Shown: positions 38,801-46,808 of the stretch, one piece after another
Position numbering within the stretch: the first letter of the stretch is position 1
How the letters are laid out: the number at the start of each line of letters is the position of its first letter
Source of the DNA: Symbiodinium kawagutii
Taxonomy: Eukaryota; Sar; Dinophyceae; Suessiales; Symbiodiniaceae
DNA: 64,000 nucleotides
Direction: 5' to 3'
Assembly (NCBI GenBank): GCA_009767595.1
Contig: VSDK01010484.1
Location: forward strand, 662,123-726,122
The notes under the pieces: model-generated
Told to the model about the DNA's origin: nothing
Databases searched by the model: none
What the model saw: the letters and a program-made list of their open reading frames with translations, nothing else
Program-made: the position numbers and the translations under genes

Positions 38801-40024
38801 CTTTGGGGGCAACGGCTCCAAAGTTGACTGGGGACGTGGCACACGTCTCCGAGCCTCATCGCAGACTGAGCACTTGAACTGTCGAGCCAGTTCAACGATT
38901 CTTGGGTCAGCGTTCCTGGATTTCAAAGCCTGGACTAAGTTTTGAACGCTTCCGTGGCCTGTGTTCCGGTGAATTTGGTGCAAGAGTTTCTTGCACCGCT
39001 CCTGCTCTTCAGCACTCAGTGGTTCATCCTGACTACTTTCCCCTACTAAAGCCATAGACGATTCCTGATGATCCTTATTCTCACAAACCGTACATCGCAG
39101 TGAACTCTTCGGATGACACACTTCATCGCAGAAACACTGGTTCCCAAAATCATCCAACCCCTTATGCTTTTGGTGGTGGTTTCCCCCAACTTCTTCCCAT
39201 AAGATGTGGTGATCCAATCCGGCCAACAGACAGCTGCAAACACGCTTGACAAAAGGCTCAGTGTAGTATGCAGTGGCACGTGTGAGTGATCCCTCACACT
39301 TCACATGTTCATGATCCCCGGAGCATGGCATGTTCATACGTTGAGCCAACAACCGATGAGTGGTAGCCAACTTCCAACCCTTGGACATCAAACCCTTAGT
39401 TTTGGGGTCACAAAGTCCAACCCGGCAACCCTTGGTGACCGCAAAGTGTGGCTGAATCCGTTGGAAAACCCTTTGAACCATCGGCAATCTCCAGGCATGA
39501 CAAAACTCACTCCACTCCCAAGTACATTCGATACCCAGCATGTGACAATGAGTATAGATCAACAAGCCTCCTACATACTGTCGCAAGCAGTTGTCTCTTT
39601 TCTCTTGAAGTTCGGCCCTTTGAGCTTCATTACGCTGGTTCACGTTTTGCATGGGGGAAAAGGGACCGCATTCCAAACTCAACCAAACGTGAAGTGGGCG
39701 ATGACGAGACACCGCCTCCATGATACCTCTCACTCCTACGTTCGTGGACAGATCATATCCGTTCCAAAAAGAGTACCGGTGACATCGCTCCTTTTCTCCG
39801 CACATTGATTGCATGCAGCTCGTCAAGCGGCTGTCTTGTGAGCAAGCGATTTCAAACAGAATGGGTCTCTGGTGAGATACTAAGGCTTGATAACTCTCAG
39901 CATCGCAAGTTTGAGCCTTGTGTCGAAGTCTGGACTTCGTAGCCTCATCCAAAGGCTTCCACTCACCCTCAGGCCCCAAAGCATCTTCCATCGTTTGCTC
40001 TGGATCACACTGGTCTGCGGCCAT
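35786..40024 (-). CDS. pol: Pol polyprotein: methyltransferase-like, integrase, RT, RNase H
   Basis: 1,412 residues counting from the ATG at 40024; the same frame is open 420 codons farther upstream to the gag stop. Residues about 50-250 resemble a cytosine-C5 methyltransferase fold (IACSQDSRL, then ECGPFS near 119, HEHVKCEG near 235), though the usual Pro-Cys is Glu-Cys. The integrase has an HHCC finger (HRNTGH near 349, CSVC near 382) and a D-D-35-E triad at about 415, 480 and 516. Reverse transcriptase has KGDVSGAFLQG (Asp about 948) and HVDD (about 1037) in place of the usual YVDD. RNase H acidic residues lie at GWADASG (1199), AAES (about 1250) and TDST (1297). The stop lies just inside the 3' LTR. 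No disabling mutation is seen. The start is inferred from the TGATG overlap with the preceding ORF. Confidence 0.92.
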   Translation of the reverse strand: MAADQCDPEQTMEDALGPEGEWKPLDEATKSRLRHKAQTCDAESYQALVSHQRPILFEIACSQDSRLTSCMQSMCGEKERCHRYSFWNGYDLSTNVGVRGIMEAVSRHRPLHVWLSLECGPFSPMQNVNQRNEAQRAELQEKRDNCLRQYVGGLLIYTHCHMLGIECTWEWSEFCHAWRLPMVQRVFQRIQPHFAVTKGCRVGLCDPKTKGLMSKGWKLATTHRLLAQRMNMPCSGDHEHVKCEGSLTRATAYYTEPFVKRVCSCLLAGLDHHILWEEVGGNHHQKHKGLDDFGNQCFCDEVCHPKSSLRCTVCENKDHQESSMALVGESSQDEPLSAEEQERCKKLLHQIHRNTGHGSVQNLVQALKSRNADPRIVELARQFKCSVCDEARRRVPRPQSTLEPLPPKWKVVQVDGAHWTHGHSGEKIQFLVMVDEGCRFRIASIMEGGPSRGIPGKFLIKTFQEHWKPIFGKPDKLRLDPAGAWTSAEVSEYLDSQHIEQDVIPAEAHWQNSHVERAIESIKHVMDRLVADDPSITSREALAEAVRVGNEKEVVRGYSPMQLALGRSPDQSGRLHVSSLDEVPPILCERSDGEFHRSWSRMEQAEKAFTEWVYADRLSRAKNTRSYHLENYVPGDLVYVWRMQNRKDPKAPNKGGFTGPARVLAVETRKDDSGQWRPGSVVWIVRGNRLLKASPNQLRRASERERCLEELQQPPELPWTVTKLTDDLARNQYEDVTEEQPTNLDKEQGVDEEMLEMPRYRARTKRTAPECPMPERSRKRLEEAPVPDEDEDLVAEGTGRAAVEIDVALPVSRRSQKFMSDDIGAFLVSQFRKRAIEVSERHLNEDELSQMREAKQVEVKKFVAAQALEALPVHLQPSRSEAMKMRWILTWKRSESGERTAKARCVVLGYMDPQYAYRPTAAPTMSRTTRQIMLCIAGSLKFKVFKGDVSGAFLQGREYQGTAYVVPTEEICDAMGIPADSITRLRKACYGLVDAPLEWFFTVSDYLESIGFVRCVSDPCCFKYVVEDRLIGLISGHVDDFLFCGPEDCTVWNQLCEKIRSKFKWGTWEDADHGFTQCGVFIKRLKDGGFELTQRTYLDDLKEINISSERRKQPEVATTEGEKSKLRAALGALSWHAQQVAPHMSAAVGLMLSQVNQSTVRNLVETNKVVFLAKSKRDHKLLIHGNLPLEDTLVAGWADASGQNRVDGKSTQGLVVGFTSKSLLNGSMCPVSLVSWQSAKITRQCRSPGAAESLAAIDCEDLLYHVRLQFFEMRGGSVNVRRTGTQVSLVPAVLITDSTNVYDKLMNPVYVPKGPERRVSLEMLGLKDAISETSLHLRWVNSDAQSSNSLTKDNEQHQLQRFYQLGQCWRIVQDPRMQSARNRKKQGLDALEHVESLEPAGGHVNSIGLSHP
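35817..35828 (-). other. Polypurine tract of copia element
   Basis: On the coding strand GGCTGGGGGGCA directly precedes the 3' LTR, the expected site of plus-strand DNA priming. Confidence 0.75.
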
Positions 40025-40755
40025 CACGGCATGCTGGTGCTCATGTGATCCCAGTCGCTCGAAGAAATCTCTTCCACGTCGCTGCGGGTCTTGCGGCTCT
40101 TCTGACACTTCAGGGATTCCACCTCGTTGACGAGATTCTTGACCTGTTCCTTCAGCTCGACCACCTCCTGATGTTCCTCGGGAGTCTGTGTCGAAGCCAC
40201 ACCCTTCACGTACTTCTTGGTGTTCTTCACAGCCTTGGTTGGTAGCTTCGCTCCCTCCTTGATCTTGGCGCACTCCGATGAGTTTCCCCATTCGGCAAGA
40301 CGGCGAAGGCGGAAGCAGGTGTCTCCTTCCGTGGCTGTCTTCTTCACCCACTCCATGTACTGAGGGTGTTGGACCACCACTTCCTGGTAGGTCATTTCGG
40401 CATACTGGCCGAATCCCACATGGTCCAGGGGATGCCCTGGTGTCTTCTCCATTGCCCATGTCATCGCCTTCACCCGAAGTTGAGCTATCGTGTCGTTGTA
40501 GTTCACAGGCATGCACAACCGCTTCTCCATCAGCTCGATCAGTTGATCCTTGCGGCGCGCCGCACGGTTGATCTCGATCTCCCATTGGCGCAGCGGCGCT
40601 ACCAGTTTCCCAGGAGCTGTCATCTCTTCCATGCCTTCCAGCTCGGGCAGGCGCAACAGGACTTGGGTGCTGCTCCACTCCTTGGGAGCCACTTCCTTGT
40701 GGCGGTCGGCCAACCGCTGGACAAGCTGCTCCATGTTCAACTTGGACAGGGCCAT
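40024..40755 (-). CDS. Overlapping ORF with ExoX-like C-terminal domain (243 aa)
   Basis: ATG at 40755 in good context (ATGG). This frame differs from both gag and pol, although the pol frame is open throughout. This frame has the protein-like composition. Residues about 95-140 (VGFGQYAEMTYQEVVVQHPQ, then YMEWVKKTA) match the F-G-x-Y-x-x-x-T-Y-x-E-V...P-x-Y-x-x-W pattern of the ExoX-like C-terminal domain, which I recall from dinoflagellate copia polyproteins. A likely coiled coil follows (EEHQEVVELKEQVKNLVNEV) and then a basic tail. Its TGA overlaps the pol ATG by one base (TGATG). It may be made by reinitiation or by frameshifting from the upstream frame. Function in the element is unknown. 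Confidence 0.7.
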   Translation of the reverse strand: MALSKLNMEQLVQRLADRHKEVAPKEWSSTQVLLRLPELEGMEEMTAPGKLVAPLRQWEIEINRAARRKDQLIELMEKRLCMPVNYNDTIAQLRVKAMTWAMEKTPGHPLDHVGFGQYAEMTYQEVVVQHPQYMEWVKKTATEGDTCFRLRRLAEWGNSSECAKIKEGAKLPTKAVKNTKKYVKGVASTQTPEEHQEVVELKEQVKNLVNEVESLKCQKSRKTRSDVEEISSSDWDHMSTSMP

Positions 40756-41284
40756 GATTGAGATCAGGTGACCACTGAACTTGCTTCTTGGAACTTGAGC
40801 CTGAAGGATCTCTTCCGGGCGACTGCTTCCGACAACTCTTCAGTTCCATTGGATCCGTCGCCTTCGGTTTGAGATTCCACCGGAAATGTCCCGGTGGGGA
40901 TTGTCGTGTCGTGCCGTGAGTCCTGTGATCATGTTGACTAGACATGTGAGGAACTTCATGGTATGTTATGTCATGTTGTGTACCATCCGCCAGTCCCGAA
41001 GGACGCGCAATCGACCTCCTACTCCGGGGACAATCCTGGACACTCATAGAACTCCTCAGTTGGTTGTCTCCCATTTTCCGTTTCACTGCTGCTGGTGTGC
41101 ATGTTGTTGTTGTTGAATCCTGTTTGGGTTCGACGCTTCGTTGCACATGGCTAGCCAAGAGACCGGTCTCAACAACATCACTACCTCCAACCTTACTCCC
41201 CAAATTCTCACACCCAGAACCAATTCCTGCAAAGTCACAACCCTTTCTACCCGACGCAGGCCTTCGAGCAGAAAGGAGCTGTCC
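40756..41284 (-). other. Open inter-ORF region downstream of gag TAG, in the gag/pol frame
   Basis: 176 codons without a stop, directly after the gag TAG and in the same frame. The translation is Ser/Gln/Arg-rich and low in hydrophobic residues (for example GHFRWNLKPKATDPMELK), like a disordered linker. It would be translated only if the TAG were read through. Whether it is coding is not resolved. Confidence 0.5.
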
Positions 41285-43228
41285 CTAGCACAGGTCCTCA
41301 AAAGACGGGACGGGTTCCTCGAGCACAGTGGCTCCGGAAAAAGCGTCCTCAGTGAGTGGCATGACCTGATGCCCGGCAGCTGTTTGTTCCAAACGGACCA
41401 ACTTCTTCGGGTCAATGTGCCTGAAAACGGCACAGTTGGAACCAAAATCAATTACAGCACCAAGTTTCCGAAGGGAATGGATGGACAACAAAATGGGTGA
41501 TGCACCGCGATCTAGTGCGTGCACCTTCAGCACGCCTTCTGCTCCGTTCCACGGAACAGCAAGGCTTGCTGTGGAGACACATTGGTCCCTGCTGGAGTTA
41601 CCAAATCCAAACGAAGGTCGGTCCTGCATATCTAACTCCTTCAGCCCATCCTTTCCATACTTGGCTTCATTCAACTCAAGCACTCGATTCAGAGCATAGG
41701 TGGATCCAATTGACCGAGTGGCCCCTCCATCTATCACTGCCTTGCCTTCTTCGACGATTTGAGCTGTGGTCAACGGCTCTCCTGGCTCTTCACTAGGGCC
41801 TGTGGACATCAAGGCCTGCTCATCAAGTGAATCCACCAGGAAGACGAAAGGAGCCTGTTGGTCAGCTTCTCCAGTGGTCATGTTGGCACTGTGTCGCGGC
41901 TTCTCAGGACACATTGCGATCTTGTGGGGGCCTCCGCACCTGAAGCATTTGACTCCTGATCCACTGCCACCACTGGTTGAGGGCCGTGCAGCGCCCAATG
42001 GTCGGCCTGGCACAGGGTAGAATTGACGAGCTGTGCGGACGGCGTGCTGTCGAGCACGAGCATCCTTCAGAGTGCGCTTTGCCTCCTGCAAAGCTGCAAA
42101 TGCTTCTCGTTGAATCTCCTGCTCCTCGGCCATTGCGCTGATCTCTTCGGTGGAGAAGCCCTCAGCCTCCAACTGCTCCGCATCCCATTCTTCCACGCAA
42201 GCCCATTCCTCAGATTCGTCCTGATCAATCCAGTTGGACATGTACTTGCCCTTCTCAGCATCTCTCCTTTTCAGCTCGGCATCTGGCCAATGCTTGCGGA
42301 GGACCTCTTCCACCGATGCCACTTGGAAATCGCCCCGCAACTCCGCTTGCAAGACGTTGCGCTCCAAGACGTCTAATCCAGCATCAATGAACAAGTACCA
42401 TCCTTGGATCATCTGAGGCACCAGCTCTGGAAGCTGGTGTCGGCCCCACTCCGTGGGATCATGAGATTGGCTGCTGCGACCCCATCCTGAGCCATCATAC
42501 CAACGATGACCATACCAGTCAGTTGCTGACCATCCTCCTCGACCGTGGTAACCTTCAGCCAAAGTTTGATACCTCGGCACTTCAGCACCTTCGCCGTTCT
42601 GACTGGCTGCTACCTCCCAACGCTCATCGTCATCATCACCGGCCTGCTCGGTCAAGGCATCCTGACCATTCATAGATCCTGGGCCTCGTGATGACCCATA
42701 CCAAGCCCGTTGCGAAGACCTTGTATCCCATGATGATGATGACGGACCATGTTGCTCCTGCTGGAACCTGGCCATCGACTGCTGGGCCCTGGTGTAGGCT
42801 TCGGCCTTCCGAGTCACATAGTCGCTCATAGTCTCTCCTTTCATCCGCTTGGTGCCCTTGAAGTACTGCATCAACAAAGATGACATCTCAGGCACCTTTG
42901 GCTGGCCACGGCCAACCCGAAGCTCATCCAGCAACTTTCGGACTCCTCCATCGAAGGACAACCAGTCGGCAGCACGGCCTATCAAGACCCTCTTTGCAGG
43001 TCCACGCAATTCACTTGCTATGCGTGGCCCGCAGAGGTACCGCTTTTCTCGCACCACCGTCTGTTCGTATCGAAGACAAGCCTCTGCGAACTCTTCCAGC
43101 AAGGCAGGTTCGCCACTCCAAATTGGAACACCTTCGCGATTCTTCTGAATCGTGCCCAAGCCACCCGACATCTCTAACCGGCTCTGCGGGTTAGAGTACA
43201 TTCCCAAGCCCGTAGGCTCCGCTACCAT
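41285..43228 (-). CDS. gag: Gag-protease polyprotein (647 aa)
   Basis: The N-terminal half carries a retrotransposon Gag core (about residues 25-150: LLEEFAEACLRYEQ, RASDWL-type helix, LLMQYFKGTKRMKGETMSDY, VTRKAEAYTRA). A zinc knuckle CFRCGGPHKIAMC lies near residues 427-439 with spacing C-x2-C-x3-H-x4-C, one residue short of the usual CCHC. An aspartic protease motif VIDGGATRS has Asp about residue 500, with Gly where D-S-G or D-T-G is usual. The ORF ends in TAG at 41285-41287, followed in frame by GGA CAG. The first ATG uses the last base of the 5' LTR; a second Met (MYSNPQS) follows nine codons later. Makes capsid, nucleocapsid and the processing protease. Confidence 0.9.
   Translation of the reverse strand: MVAEPTGLGMYSNPQSRLEMSGGLGTIQKNREGVPIWSGEPALLEEFAEACLRYEQTVVREKRYLCGPRIASELRGPAKRVLIGRAADWLSFDGGVRKLLDELRVGRGQPKVPEMSSLLMQYFKGTKRMKGETMSDYVTRKAEAYTRAQQSMARFQQEQHGPSSSSWDTRSSQRAWYGSSRGPGSMNGQDALTEQAGDDDDERWEVAASQNGEGAEVPRYQTLAEGYHGRGGWSATDWYGHRWYDGSGWGRSSQSHDPTEWGRHQLPELVPQMIQGWYLFIDAGLDVLERNVLQAELRGDFQVASVEEVLRKHWPDAELKRRDAEKGKYMSNWIDQDESEEWACVEEWDAEQLEAEGFSTEEISAMAEEQEIQREAFAALQEAKRTLKDARARQHAVRTARQFYPVPGRPLGAARPSTSGGSGSGVKCFRCGGPHKIAMCPEKPRHSANMTTGEADQQAPFVFLVDSLDEQALMSTGPSEEPGEPLTTAQIVEEGKAVIDGGATRSIGSTYALNRVLELNEAKYGKDGLKELDMQDRPSFGFGNSSRDQCVSTASLAVPWNGAEGVLKVHALDRGASPILLSIHSLRKLGAVIDFGSNCAVFRHIDPKKLVRLEQTAAGHQVMPLTEDAFSGATVLEEPVPSFEDLC
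43215..43227 (-). other. Primer-binding site of copia element
   Basis: TGGTAGCGGAGCC on the coding strand, immediately after the 5' LTR. It would pair with a tRNA 3' end reading GGCTCCGCTACCA; an initiator-Met tRNA is the usual copia primer but this is not proved. It lies inside the gag reading frame. Confidence 0.8.
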
Positions 43229-43462
43229 GCGGGTAGCTGTGGTGAGCCCTTCCTCTCTGATCTGATTTCCGTAGCAGAAGCACCCTCAAGGTTCTATAGA
43301 CTCGTGATAGTGGTTCCCTCACACTAGAATCCAGTTCCCTGATGGCTCTGCGCGATCAACACTGGGGCAACTCACAAGGGGCTCACTTTTCCTCGAACCT
43401 AAAGTTCTGATGGATTGAACACGCAGCCTGGCTATGGGTGTGAGAGACCAATGGAATTGACA
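43228..43462 (-). repeat. 5' LTR of copia element (235 bp)
   Basis: Identical by eye to 35582-35816. Expected to carry the element promoter; no specific box was identified. Confidence 0.95.
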
Positions 43463-43468
43463 TATGGA
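43463..43468. repeat. Target-site duplication, right copy (TATGGA)
   Basis: Exact match to 35576-35581. Six bases rather than the more common five if the LTR ends are TG/CA. Confidence 0.85.
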
Positions 43469-44263
43469 TACCCATGGCTCCTGAACTCCCTCCTAACCAC
43501 CAGCCAGCATGTTCATTGGTTATTCAACTTACTTTACCATACCTAAGGGCCTGTTAACGTAGAATAGTTCACGAGGGAAAGGGAGATATAACTATACTGG
43601 TATCTGGGTGGTGCCTTAAAAACAAACCAGTAATCACTAGCCATCAACCATTTTTGGCCATAATAAATCATTTAGTTAAATGGCTTACTAGCCAACAAAT
43701 CCAACCAGTGGGGTACCACTCTGTAGTTCATTACTGTTGAATGACTGTTGCTTGCCAACTGAACCGCCAGTTCGAGTGGCTATTGACCATATTTAAATCT
43801 CTACCAGTGGCTCTTAATTAACCACAGTTAAATGAGTTATTAACCACTGTGCAGTTAAATTACTTATGAACCATAGTTAAATGATTGCCATAACCATAGT
43901 GGTTAATAAATGACTTATGTTATTATGATTACTTATGAACCATAATTAACTTTTGGTTACTTATGAATCACAGTTAAATGCCAAATTACCCATAGTTGCA
44001 AATTAATTACTTATGAACCATAGTTGAATGACGAATTTACTATGAATTCCATTATGACCACTAGAGTAGCTATGCTATTAACCATAGTTCAATGACTAAT
44101 TAACCATAGTTAAATGACTTATAAACCATAGTCAAATTATTTAACCATAGTTAACTTATGAACCATAGCTATGAACCATAGGTTAATATCATATGCTTAT
44201 TAACTTATGAACCATAGTGATCGGCCAACTTGGCCAACTCCCGCCCCTTAGCCGCGCATCCAC
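43469..44263. other. Intron-like tract
   Basis: 43790-44215 is a loose array of AACCATAGTTAAATGACTTATG words, A/C-rich next to the exon at its right. No gene. Confidence 0.5.
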
Positions 44264-44351
44264 GGGCGCGGCTCGTTCCCCCCCCCGAGATGTGCGGTCC
44301 AATCCCAGCACGGCATCGCTGACTTTGGCGGATGGTGCGATGGACACGGAC
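44264..44351 (-). CDS. Candidate exon, unidentified gene
   Basis: Minus-strand acceptor GCGGTAG|GTCC, then SVSIAPSAKVSDAVLGLDRT followed by SRGGERAAP, with a GT donor candidate (GCCC|GTGGAT); the frame continues if that donor is not used. Contains a run of nine to ten G, a possible sequencing-length risk. G/T-rich right flank (GGTTGATTGATGGG). Unknown product. Confidence 0.45.
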
Positions 44352-45519
44352 CTACCGCTTCGACGACATGGTGAGACCCGGGGGATGGGCAGAGATGCTT
44401 CATGGCAGTTGAGTCATGCTTGAGAGATGGTTAGCTGCTGGTTGATTGATGGGTAACAAATGTTTAACTGATGGTTGATTGATGGGTAAGTAATTGATAC
44501 ACGCTAGGCAATTAACTGATGGATAACTGATGGTTGATTGATGGGTAACAAATGGTTAAGTGATTGGTGATTGATGGGTATAGGCACTGAGTAAGTACTT
44601 GAGAAACGATGGTTGGCAATGGTTGATTTATGTTTGATAATCGTCATCATTTCATAATGCATTTGGACCTCTGTCGCCATTTGGGCAAGCAACAGCTGAA
44701 AGCAGTTTCAATGAGGAGAAGTCAACCTTGGTTTCAACAATGAGCTGTGATTGAAACGGTGTACGTTGACTGCTTTGAAGACTTGAGTAAATCTATATGT
44801 ATCTATATAGCACTGGGATGCAATGGGAGATGAATAATCAGTATAAGTATCAACTTATGATACTATATCAATATGTGTCAATACCAAGAGCAGTTCTTCA
44901 TTTCCCATTAATAAATTAGGTATTTTTGATGGTTTCCCTTATCAGTACCCAGTACTTTATATCAAATTATACTATGGGACTCACGTATGTTTCAGTTTCA
45001 GCCGGTCACTCCCACTTCTAAACCCTTTGTTGGGTGGACTCATGGGAAATAACATATTTGCTTACACCAATTGGGTAGCCATGATAACCAGTCATGTGAA
45101 GGTATCCATAAATAGAGGTATCATGGAAGGAAACATCATGGCAAACAATACCCCTGAAATCCCCTGAAGATATATCCATGTAGGTATCCCGGGTATGCCC
45201 GTGAAGCAACAAGAACCTTTGAAACCTTTAGGTGTCGTTGCTAAAGATGATTATTGTCAATACCCACGTCTCAAGATCAATGATGTCCTGCGCGTTTTTG
45301 TTGCAGTTGTTAAACCCTATTTAACCATTGCCTCAGCATCAACATTGGATGAACAAACCAATTGGTGATCAATACACCTACTGACAACCATATACTCTAA
45401 ATGATTCTTGTGCCTATAGTAGGTATATTGATCACCAAATGATTCCTACTAACCTATAGGCTGCTATATAACCACTATTGATAATCAAGATTCCGATATG
45501 CCTATTGCCCATAGCCATA
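44352..45519. other. Intron-like tract
   Basis: Begins with GGTTGATTGATGGGTAA repeats (44430-44580). The remainder is AT-rich with no supported gene. Confidence 0.45.
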
Positions 45520-45665
45520 TAGCCATCGATACTGCTCCAAGCTCAGCTCGGATGTCCCTGCGATTCGTGTCCTCGACAACTCGGAGAACGAAGACCAGCC
45601 GCTGTCGGTGAGCATCGCGATGCCTCCGGAAATGGCCACGAGCTTGCGACTGGCTATGGGTTGGT
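45520..45665 (-). CDS. Candidate exon island, frame unresolved
   Basis: GC-rich patch with two long minus-strand frames: LVFVLRVVEDTNRRDIRAEL and SGGIAMLTDSGWSSFSELSR. One internal AG|G acceptor (ATCGCAG|GGACATCC) is present. Base composition suggests an exon but the borders and frame cannot be chosen. Confidence 0.3.
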
Positions 45666-45685
45666 TCATTAGCCATGGATCAATT

Positions 45686-45786
45686 GGCGGTTTCTCAAAA
45701 TAGGGGACCTCCAAAAAAGGTTAGTTTATTACTATAAATGACTATTACTGGATGATTTAGGGGTACCCCTATTTTGAGAAACCACC
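45686..45786. repeat. MITE-like inverted-repeat element, family 1 (best copy)
   Basis: 101 bp. Left end GGCGGTTTCTCAAAATAGGG and right end reverse complement GGTGGTTTCTCAAAATAGGG, near-perfect terminal inverted repeats of about 27 bp. Short AT-rich interior (TAGTTTATTACTATAAATGA). No coding capacity. Confidence 0.88.
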
Positions 45787-45966
45787 ATATAGTGGTTGTT
45801 AACTCATGGTTCATAGTGGGTAATATTGGCTAATATGAATACATATATAGATTCAGATGGCTATGGGTCAAGCAGTGAACCAACCAATAATTTGGGGGAT
45901 ACGTTCACCAACAAACTCATAGGGAAAATAATGGTTAATGATAGGGGACCAGGGGTGCAGGGTCAA

Positions 45967-46070
45967 CTGGTTGTTGGTTGAACCACCCCTATGAAAAAAA
46001 TGAGTCAACCAACCGTTTGTAAAAAAATACATTTGGGAAAATAAGACACGTCAATCAAACCACCAACCAG
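45967..46070. repeat. MITE-like inverted-repeat element, family 2
   Basis: Left end CTGGTTGTTGGTTGAACCAC; right end reverse complement CTGGTTGGTGGTTTGATTG. The interior has AGTCAACCAACCGTTTGT and ACATTTGGGAAA, shared with the copy at 60494. 104 bp. Confidence 0.78.
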
Positions 46071-46543
46071 ATCAATGTTGGGTAGAAGGAGTAACAATAG
46101 CAGCACCAGGAGCAGCAGCGGGAGTAGTACTAGTAGCCAGGATAATCCTAGCTGACAAGGAATGGTCGAACAAGACGTGGTGGTAAACCATCCAAGTAAT
46201 GGTGATGGTATCATCAACCATAATTGTTTAAACTATCCTTACTGGGGGTAAGGAATGATCAACCACACCAGCTAACAACAATAGTAATGTGTATCATCCA
46301 ACTTGGATGGGTCGAGGGTACCCACCAAGGATCAACCACAAAACCCATCAAAGTGTGGTGGACCGCTGTGCAAAATAGGCTCAAGCTGATGGTCCAACAA
46401 TGATCAACAAATCACCCAGAAGGGGTTTCGAAGCCCCTAGCCTGTCACAGAGCCATGAATTCCTTTGGTCGTCAAAACCGTGAATTGGAGGACCACCAGG
46501 AGGTAACCCGAGCAACAGCGGTGGCAAGACGAGTTCTGTGAAT

Positions 46544-46544
<1 letters not shown>

Positions 46545-46595
<51 letters not shown>

Positions 46596-46596
46596 A
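46545..46596. repeat. (GAT)n microsatellite
   Basis: About 17 GAT triplets in a row; accounts for poly-Met, poly-His and poly-Ile frames here. Confidence 0.97.
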
Positions 46597-46688
46597 AAAC
46601 TGTTCATAAAACTGTTGATAAAACTGTTCATAAGTGTTCAGAATATCGTGGTCAAGGATGGTCACCAGAAACCAGCCATGGCCCCCTC

Positions 46689-46808
46689 GGGCTTAGCGCA
46701 GTTCCCATCGGCTTCCCATCCCCAGGGTTCCCAGCACGCTGCGTAGGGCCGGCCGTGGAAGACGCCATCGGACCTGGGCAGCACATCAATGGCGAGGCTG
46801 TGCATAGC
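46689..46808 (-). CDS. Candidate exon island, unidentified gene
   Basis: The minus-strand acceptor CTGCCCAG|GTCC lies at 46773. Two frames are open: SDGVFHGRPYAACWEPWGWE and GPMASSTAGPTQRAGNPGDG. The latter would fit the phase of the upstream 48676-48752 exon. A GC donor candidate is at TACGCA|GCGTGC. Boundaries uncertain. Confidence 0.36.

Larger units (their letters stand above)
35582..43462 (-). mobile_element. Complete Ty1/copia-type LTR retrotransposon (7,881 bp)
   Basis: Two 235-bp LTRs with TG/CA ends, a 6-bp target duplication, a primer-binding site beside the 5' LTR and a G-rich polypurine tract beside the 3' LTR. The coding order on the minus strand is gag, protease, an ExoX-like ORF, a methyltransferase-like domain, integrase, reverse transcriptase, RNase H. 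Integrase before reverse transcriptase is the copia order. LTRs identical by eye mean a very recent insertion. It sits between candidate exons at 32361 and 44264 in their transcriptional orientation, so it is probably in an intron. Recoding features are described under the individual ORFs. Confidence 0.95.

Noticed and set aside
36003..43194. Numerous + strand ORFs of 60-167 codons within the copia element
   Set aside because: Antisense shadows of gag and pol, which have recognised domains on the minus strand.
46381..46746. Poly-His, poly-Ile and poly-Met frames
   Set aside because: Produced by the GAT microsatellite.
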